This document shows positions 60,401-64,000 of a stretch of DNA of 64,000 nt, in pieces. The notes below the pieces were generated by a model. It worked only from the letters and a program-made list of their open reading frames with translations. It ran no database searches and had not been told where the DNA came from. Where the stretch lies: positions 124,001-188,000 of the forward strand of contig NZ_FQZI01000001.1 of NCBI RefSeq assembly GCF_900142035.1. The letters run 5' to 3'. Position numbers and translations under genes: made by a program. Each line of letters begins with the position of its first letter. Position 1 is the first letter of the stretch. The stretch is from Flavobacterium terrae. GTDB lineage: Bacteria; Bacteroidota; Bacteroidia; Flavobacteriales; Flavobacteriaceae.

Positions 60401-63347
60401 TTTGTCCTGACAAAGTAAAATTCATTGAAGTGTTCAAGGCAATACCTGCTCCAGAAACAGAAGCTTCTGCTCCATCAACAACTCCATTTGAATTTGCATC
60501 ATAAAATATTCTAAAATTAGAAATATCTGAAGCTGCTACAGTTGATGCAGCTGCGTTAGTTAACGTTATAGAAGAAAGATCATAACTAGTCGCACAAGCT
60601 GGAGTTGTTGTCACTCCCATAATAACTACATTATTTGTACCTGTTGTTATATTACCGGTAGCTGGGCTTCCAGTATTACTAATATTTAATGAACTTCCTG
60701 CTGTAACACCAACATTGAAAGTTGAAGTTTCAGCCGCATTATTAAATGCTAATACTCTTAGAAAATAAGTTGTTCCAGCTGTTAATGCAATGCTAATAGT
60801 TTCTGTAGAAGTTGTACCATTGGATTCATCTAAAAAAGTAGTTGTTGCAGGACAGCTTCCCGAAAACAACTCAATATCAATATCACCCGTAAAACCAGAA
60901 ACAGTTATTATGTGGGTACTTGAACAAGTAGGTGTAAATGAGTACCAAACATCTGGCTTATTATTGAAAGGTGCTGGTGTTCTTGTTGATCCTGTCATAC
61001 TCCCTGGAATAGGCGCTGCATTTACAATCAATGTTGTTGCACTTGTACATAAATCATTACTCGCTACATTTGTTCCATTACCTGTAATACTAAAATCGTA
61101 AGGATTTTCATTAGCATCATCATTAGCAATAGAAATAGTTGCATTTCTAGCACCCACAGCACTTGGATCAAATGTTACTTGAAAAGTTGTAGAACCTCCT
61201 GCTGCTACTGTTGCAGCTGGAGCAGATGTAATTGTAAAATCTGATGCCTGAGCTCCACTAATGGTGACAATTCCTATGTTTAATATAACATTACCAGTAT
61301 TTTGTATGGTAAATGTTCTTACTATTGTACCTGAAGTAACATCTACAGAACCAAAATCTGTGTGATCTGTTAAGGATGGTGTAATATCTCCATCAACAAT
61401 TGAAACTGAATTTCCTTGAACGTTTATCTCATTAGAAGATATTAAAGGTCCACATAAAACTTTTACATCATCAAATGCTAAATTACCTGCAGATTTTGTG
61501 TAGGTAAACCTAAATCTCTGGAGATTTATTGGCAATGAAGGAGTAGATGATGAATTATATATTTTTGTTGTTCCGGTTGTAGGTATTGAATTTGTAATAT
61601 TATCAACAACGACCCAACTTGTCCCATCAAAACCTTCAACTAATAAAGCTGATGCAGCATCAGTTGAATTTCCTTTAATCCAAAAACTTAACTCTGTTGC
61701 ATAGGCAAAGGAAGGAGTGGTTAAAATATCACCTGTAGAATTAAACTGTGCTGAATTTGGGCTCAAACCTGAACTAGCCGCAGTAGTATAATTTGATAAA
61801 CCAGTAGATGTCCAACTACCAAAAGAAGCACCAGTAAATGAGTTGAAATTTTCATCAACACATAGAGCAGTAGTTGTCGTAAAATTTGTTGAGGGAATAC
61901 TTCCTCCTGTGTAATAGTTTATTGTTTGAGCAACACTTAAATATGCATTAAATGGGATTAAGGTAAAATAATAAGTAGTTCCAGGCGTTAATCCTGTCAC
62001 CGAAAAAGTTGTATCTGTTCCAGACAATGAAGTATTTCCGGCTACTACTGCGTCCCCTATAACGGTTCCGGCAGGGTAATAAACCCCATCTGAGGGTACT
62101 CCTGTTGGTGCTGATCCTATTTTTTGCAGAATGATATATGCTCTACCATTTGTGAGAGTATTAGGCGCCGAAAAACTTAAATCTATTTGAGTGCTTGAAG
62201 CAGTCGTGCAACTAAATGTAGCTGCATGGGCAGTTGGCTCTGAACTCAGTGTGTAAGTAACAGTTGATACAGGTGATGTTAAATTATAACATTCTCCAGT
62301 GGCATTATATTCATAAGCCGTTACTCTGTATTCTGTTCCTGGTGTCAAACCCGTAATAGGTCCTGCCGTTGATCCTGCTCCTCTAAAAACAACTCTATTG
62401 TTTGCATCTATCTGACCAGCCGTTGACCAATCTAAAGCTGCAGAATAAGGTGTACCAGAAACAGGAACTGCATTAGCAGCTAAATTAGGTCTAACAACCA
62501 ACATTGTTCCGTTACCATTTCCAGGTGTCCAATTGACATTAAAACCGTCTAACGTAAAACTATTTGTAGATATACCTGATGCTTGAGTAGATGGAGATGT
62601 ACAACTTGCTGATGTCCATTGTGCATATAAAGTTAAATCTGCAGAAAAATTATAGGTTTGACCATCAGTATAAACTACTGGACCAGCGGGCGCTGTACCC
62701 CAACCAGCAAAAGTAAAACCTGTTCGAGTAAAAGCATTTGATGTCAAAGCAGTCGCAGTATTTGCGGTTTGATTTGACATAGAACCTCCGTCTGCACCAT
62801 TGCCATTAAAAGTTACTGTATGTGGGACTTCATAGGTGATTACTATAGAACTAAAATATTGCGCAGTAGCTCCTCTTTTTATACAAAAGTAGTTATAGTT
62901 ATCTGTTGAAGCCATAGTCCATGTATAGGTGGTATTTGTTTGTGAGCCAAACGATGTACCTCCTGTTACTACATAATCAGCTGTTGTATTGCTTACCAAA
63001 CGTGATGTACCAAGGTATAATGTTGATGCTACAGAAGCTGAGCCAGTAAACTGGACACTTAAAATTCTACCAGGTATTGCAGTAGTATTATAAACAACTC
63101 CATTGGTTGCTTGGGCTTGAATATATTGACAAGCAGTAGAAGAAGCAGGTGTACCAGCTGGATTGCAAGTAATAGCTTTACCTCCAAAAGAGACTGAACT
63201 TTGAGTCCAAACCCTTTCTGCCCCACCGTTATAATTATTAGAACCTAGAATCGCTGAACCACCAATACTTGCATTTGTAATGGTAATGCTTTGAGCCAAA
63301 CTAATTAAACTAAAAAATAAAGAAAAAATAAGTAATTTAATTCTCAT
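57405..63347 (-). CDS. Very large secreted mosaic protein with T9SS type A sorting domain
   Basis: 1980 residues from the ATG at 63347, which opens the signal peptide ([20 protein letters not shown]). Parts in order: a beta domain; a Listeria-Bacteroides (InlB B-type) repeat near 195-260 ([16 protein letters not shown]); fibronectin-like repeats to about 510; a MAM-like segment; a choice-of-anchor D/DUF1573-like domain ([21 protein letters not shown]); a pre-peptidase-like segment (DVWYSFTP); an IPT-like domain ([15 protein letters not shown]); a lamin-tail domain near 1170-1290 ([15 protein letters not shown], [11 protein letters not shown]); Ig-like parts; and the C-terminal sorting domain. 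No catalytic site is visible. The role is probably adhesion or matrix; this is inference. Confidence 0.82.
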   Translation of the reverse strand: MRIKLLIFSLFFSLISLAQSITITNASIGGSAILGSNNYNGGAERVWTQSSVSFGGKAITCNPAGTPASSTACQYIQAQATNGVVYNTTAIPGRILSVQFTGSASVASTLYLGTSRLVSNTTADYVVTGGTSFGSQTNTTYTWTMASTDNYNYFCIKRGATAQYFSSIVITYEVPHTVTFNGNGADGGSMSNQTANTATALTSNAFTRTGFTFAGWGTAPAGPVVYTDGQTYNFSADLTLYAQWTSASCTSPSTQASGISTNSFTLDGFNVNWTPGNGNGTMLVVRPNLAANAVPVSGTPYSAALDWSTAGQIDANNRVVFRGAGSTAGPITGLTPGTEYRVTAYEYNATGECYNLTSPVSTVTYTLSSEPTAHAATFSCTTASSTQIDLSFSAPNTLTNGRAYIILQKIGSAPTGVPSDGVYYPAGTVIGDAVVAGNTSLSGTDTTFSVTGLTPGTTYYFTLIPFNAYLSVAQTINYYTGGSIPSTNFTTTTALCVDENFNSFTGASFGSWTSTGLSNYTTAASSGLSPNSAQFNSTGDILTTPSFAYATELSFWIKGNSTDAASALLVEGFDGTSWVVVDNITNSIPTTGTTKIYNSSSTPSLPINLQRFRFTYTKSAGNLAFDDVKVLCGPLISSNEINVQGNSVSIVDGDITPSLTDHTDFGSVDVTSGTIVRTFTIQNTGNVILNIGIVTISGAQASDFTITSAPAATVAAGGSTTFQVTFDPSAVGARNATISIANDDANENPYDFSITGNGTNVASNDLCTSATTLIVNAAPIPGSMTGSTRTPAPFNNKPDVWYSFTPTCSSTHIITVSGFTGDIDIELFSGSCPATTTFLDESNGTTSTETISIALTAGTTYFLRVLAFNNAAETSTFNVGVTAGSSLNISNTGSPATGNITTGTNNVVIMGVTTTPACATSYDLSSITLTNAAASTVAASDISNFRIFYDANSNGVVDGAEASVSGAGIALNTSMNFTLSGQTGLTTERRYLLVADVSPTAVVGRKIKVDLSPNSNLVAVINPAGTKNGIALGNVQTIVTPPCTPATIVSVMPSSGPIGTQVTITASTGNLTSATASFNGVAATIVSSSASQLVVTVPSGATTGNLIVTDSQPCSSAAIAFTVVDKDITSCQSSSLITDLFISEVTDASSGSLTYVEIYNGTSSTIDMAALNYAVRFTNYNATLNDSAPGVDVDLPLAGVLAPGGKFIFGTTVGTACSVPGGNGSLANQSGVHSGINNNDLVKLVKGGTVIDVWGFADDTRFWITDLGLGDRGYDFERKNTVSAPSTTFAVNDWVIIDWDSCSDDYSNIATYIPVVATPVITAQPVISVTCTTTSATLSVTANEGFVGGNPLTYQWYIVAPNTASWSTVTDGGVFSGATTANLAISSVANLDGYQFYCQVREDLATCYTASTAVLISVPSTVWNGTIWTKGAPDVTKIAIIDGNYDTAANGDFECCSLLVNPSYTLVIKDGDFVTVVNNITNNGTLNIENNGSLVQVDDAGINTGNINMQRTAFIDYRDYVYWSSPVANFNSADISSYSGNNNLYKWIPTVPGNGVGDFGNWVNGTETMVLGKGYIERGLNNAPLNSPVNFTSTFTGVPNNGIINTSISRGTYNTVGAYPSPYSPTNATQDDDNWNLLGNPYPSSISADEFLTANSSNLDGFVKIWLHRIAPSGSALDPFYNNYGYNYDPNDYLTYNLSGPSTPGVFDGYIGAGQGFITRMSATSASASSNAVFSNSMRSKTYRNDQFYRSTNVNSGGRIWIDLVSSTASNSTLVAYVNGATNGKDQMYDAQANLKATFSIYSLLEGYDRHIIQGRSLPFDQNDQVPLAIKIPSNGNYTIAIKDVDGFFNDPSQSIYLEDKQTNFIHDLRSAPYYFTSNSGEFLERFVLRYTNQTLNNDQFEVSDNSVKIYASDNSIVINSSIEPIKTYEIYNVLGQTLVSKKQLKVNKAEETSLQKASQAIIVKVTLESGKTITKKVMY

Positions 63348-63571
63348 TGTATCTGTTTTAATTGTGTAAAACGCTCTACTGAAAACCAAACACTTAGTTT
63401 AAAATAAAGCCATCAAATATATTATTAATTCTGAATAAAAAAAGTAATTAAAGTTAAATTTATCGTTAAATATTACAGATAGTCGATAAAACTTGGTCTT
63501 TTAATAAATTATTCATAATATGAAATTTCTTACATTTTTAAATTTAGGATAGTTTTTGATACTTTTACAGT

Positions 63572-64000
63572 ATGAATTCGAAAGTATATACTGTAGAAGA
63601 AGCCACAAAAAAAATTGAGTATTACTGCTCCTATCAGGACAGATGCCATGATGAAGTTATTACAAAACTGAAATCCCTAGGCATAGTTCCTCAAGTCATA
63701 GATCATATCATAGTTCATCTTATCGAGCATAATTTCTTGAACGAAGAACGCTTTGCTTGTAGTTTTGCCAGAGGGAAACACAACATTAAAAAATGGGGGA
63801 AATTTAGAATTGAAAACGAATTAAAATTACGAAATATTTCTAAATACAACATTACCAAAGCATTAAAAGAAATTCTTCCTGAAACATATATAGAAAACTT
63901 CCATCTTTTAGCCGAAAAACAATGGGATGCTGTGTTCGAAAAGAATTTACTAAAGAAAAAGAAAAAAGTTGGAGATTACCTACTTCGAAAAGGATGGGAA
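63572..64000 (+). CDS. recX: RecX-family regulatory protein, 3' end beyond the window
   Basis: 143 codons are open from the ATG at 63572 to the edge with no stop. RecX three-helix repeats are seen (EEATKKIEYYCSYQDRCHDEVITKLKSLGI, in part; LNEERFACSFARGKHNIKKWGKFRI, in part). It modulates RecA filaments. Family length is about 155, so only a few residues are missing. A weaker promoter element (TACTTTTA) ends 4 bases before the ATG. The 224 bases between this start and the giant gene hold nothing else recognisable. Confidence 0.92.
   Translation, partial: MNSKVYTVEEATKKIEYYCSYQDRCHDEVITKLKSLGIVPQVIDHIIVHLIEHNFLNEERFACSFARGKHNIKKWGKFRIENELKLRNISKYNITKALKEILPETYIENFHLLAEKQWDAVFEKNLLKKKKKVGDYLLRKGWE

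Overview
The window is a piece of a low-GC Bacteroidota chromosome, most likely Flavobacterium or a close relative in Flavobacteriaceae. Signs are the TAnnTTTG promoter -7 elements, T9SS type A and type B sorting domains on large secreted proteins, a TonB-dependent receptor behind a TPP riboswitch, TPR-AraC hybrid regulators, and small families such as DUF983 and DUF4199. No IS element, transposase, prophage, CRISPR array or rRNA operon was seen. Two tRNA genes are present. Genes run off both edges: a lanthipeptide dehydratase on the left and recX on the right.

Region 1 (1-10200) is the accessory part and the most unusual. It is a ribosomal peptide cluster, read leftward as four precursor peptides, an HlyD-type adaptor, a C39-peptidase ABC exporter and a class I LanB dehydratase cut by the edge. 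The precursors share a leader of the form KL..(5-8)..ELND..L...NGG, followed by Ser/Thr-rich cores with few or no Cys. A fifth precursor (9959-10156) lies alone and is divergent from a membrane-anchored TPR-AraC regulator (8019-9827). Between the operon and the regulator lie a candidate small RNA with its own promoter and terminator, and a 47-codon ORF that resembles a decayed precursor. No LanC is visible; it may lie beyond the left edge.

Region 2 (10200-29240) is mostly housekeeping: sucA-sucB of the TCA cycle, an AraC regulator, DUF983, a T9SS-sorted adhesin-like protein, an MFS exporter and lpxH. It continues with a TPP-riboswitch-controlled TonB receptor, a Rieske-like lipoprotein that lacks the His ligands, greA with a leader hairpin, a HIT protein, umuC-umuD, tRNA-Leu, prs, rplY/ctc and pth.

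Region 3 (29260-46740) holds two tandem paralogous secreted reprolysin-like metalloproteases, ribF, a small membrane protein, bioB, a tiny Pro-rich membrane-tail protein and tRNA-Met/Ile(CAT). After these come methylmalonyl-CoA epimerase, rbfA with a LolC/E-like permease, a MATE pump, dusB, a pair of roadblock/LC7-like proteins and lepA.

Region 4 (46750-64000) holds a 1406-residue T9SS type B protein built of about eight Cys-containing repeats, a WYL regulator convergent with a DinB-family protein, thiL, trpS, plsC, a small lipoprotein, recA, a 1980-residue secreted mosaic protein and the start of recX.

Several genes (umuC, rbfA, plsC, perhaps pth) have a perfect TAnnTTTG element only 4-5 bases before the ATG, which implies leaderless or nearly leaderless mRNAs. 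Many gene ends carry symmetric hairpins that can terminate transcription in both directions.
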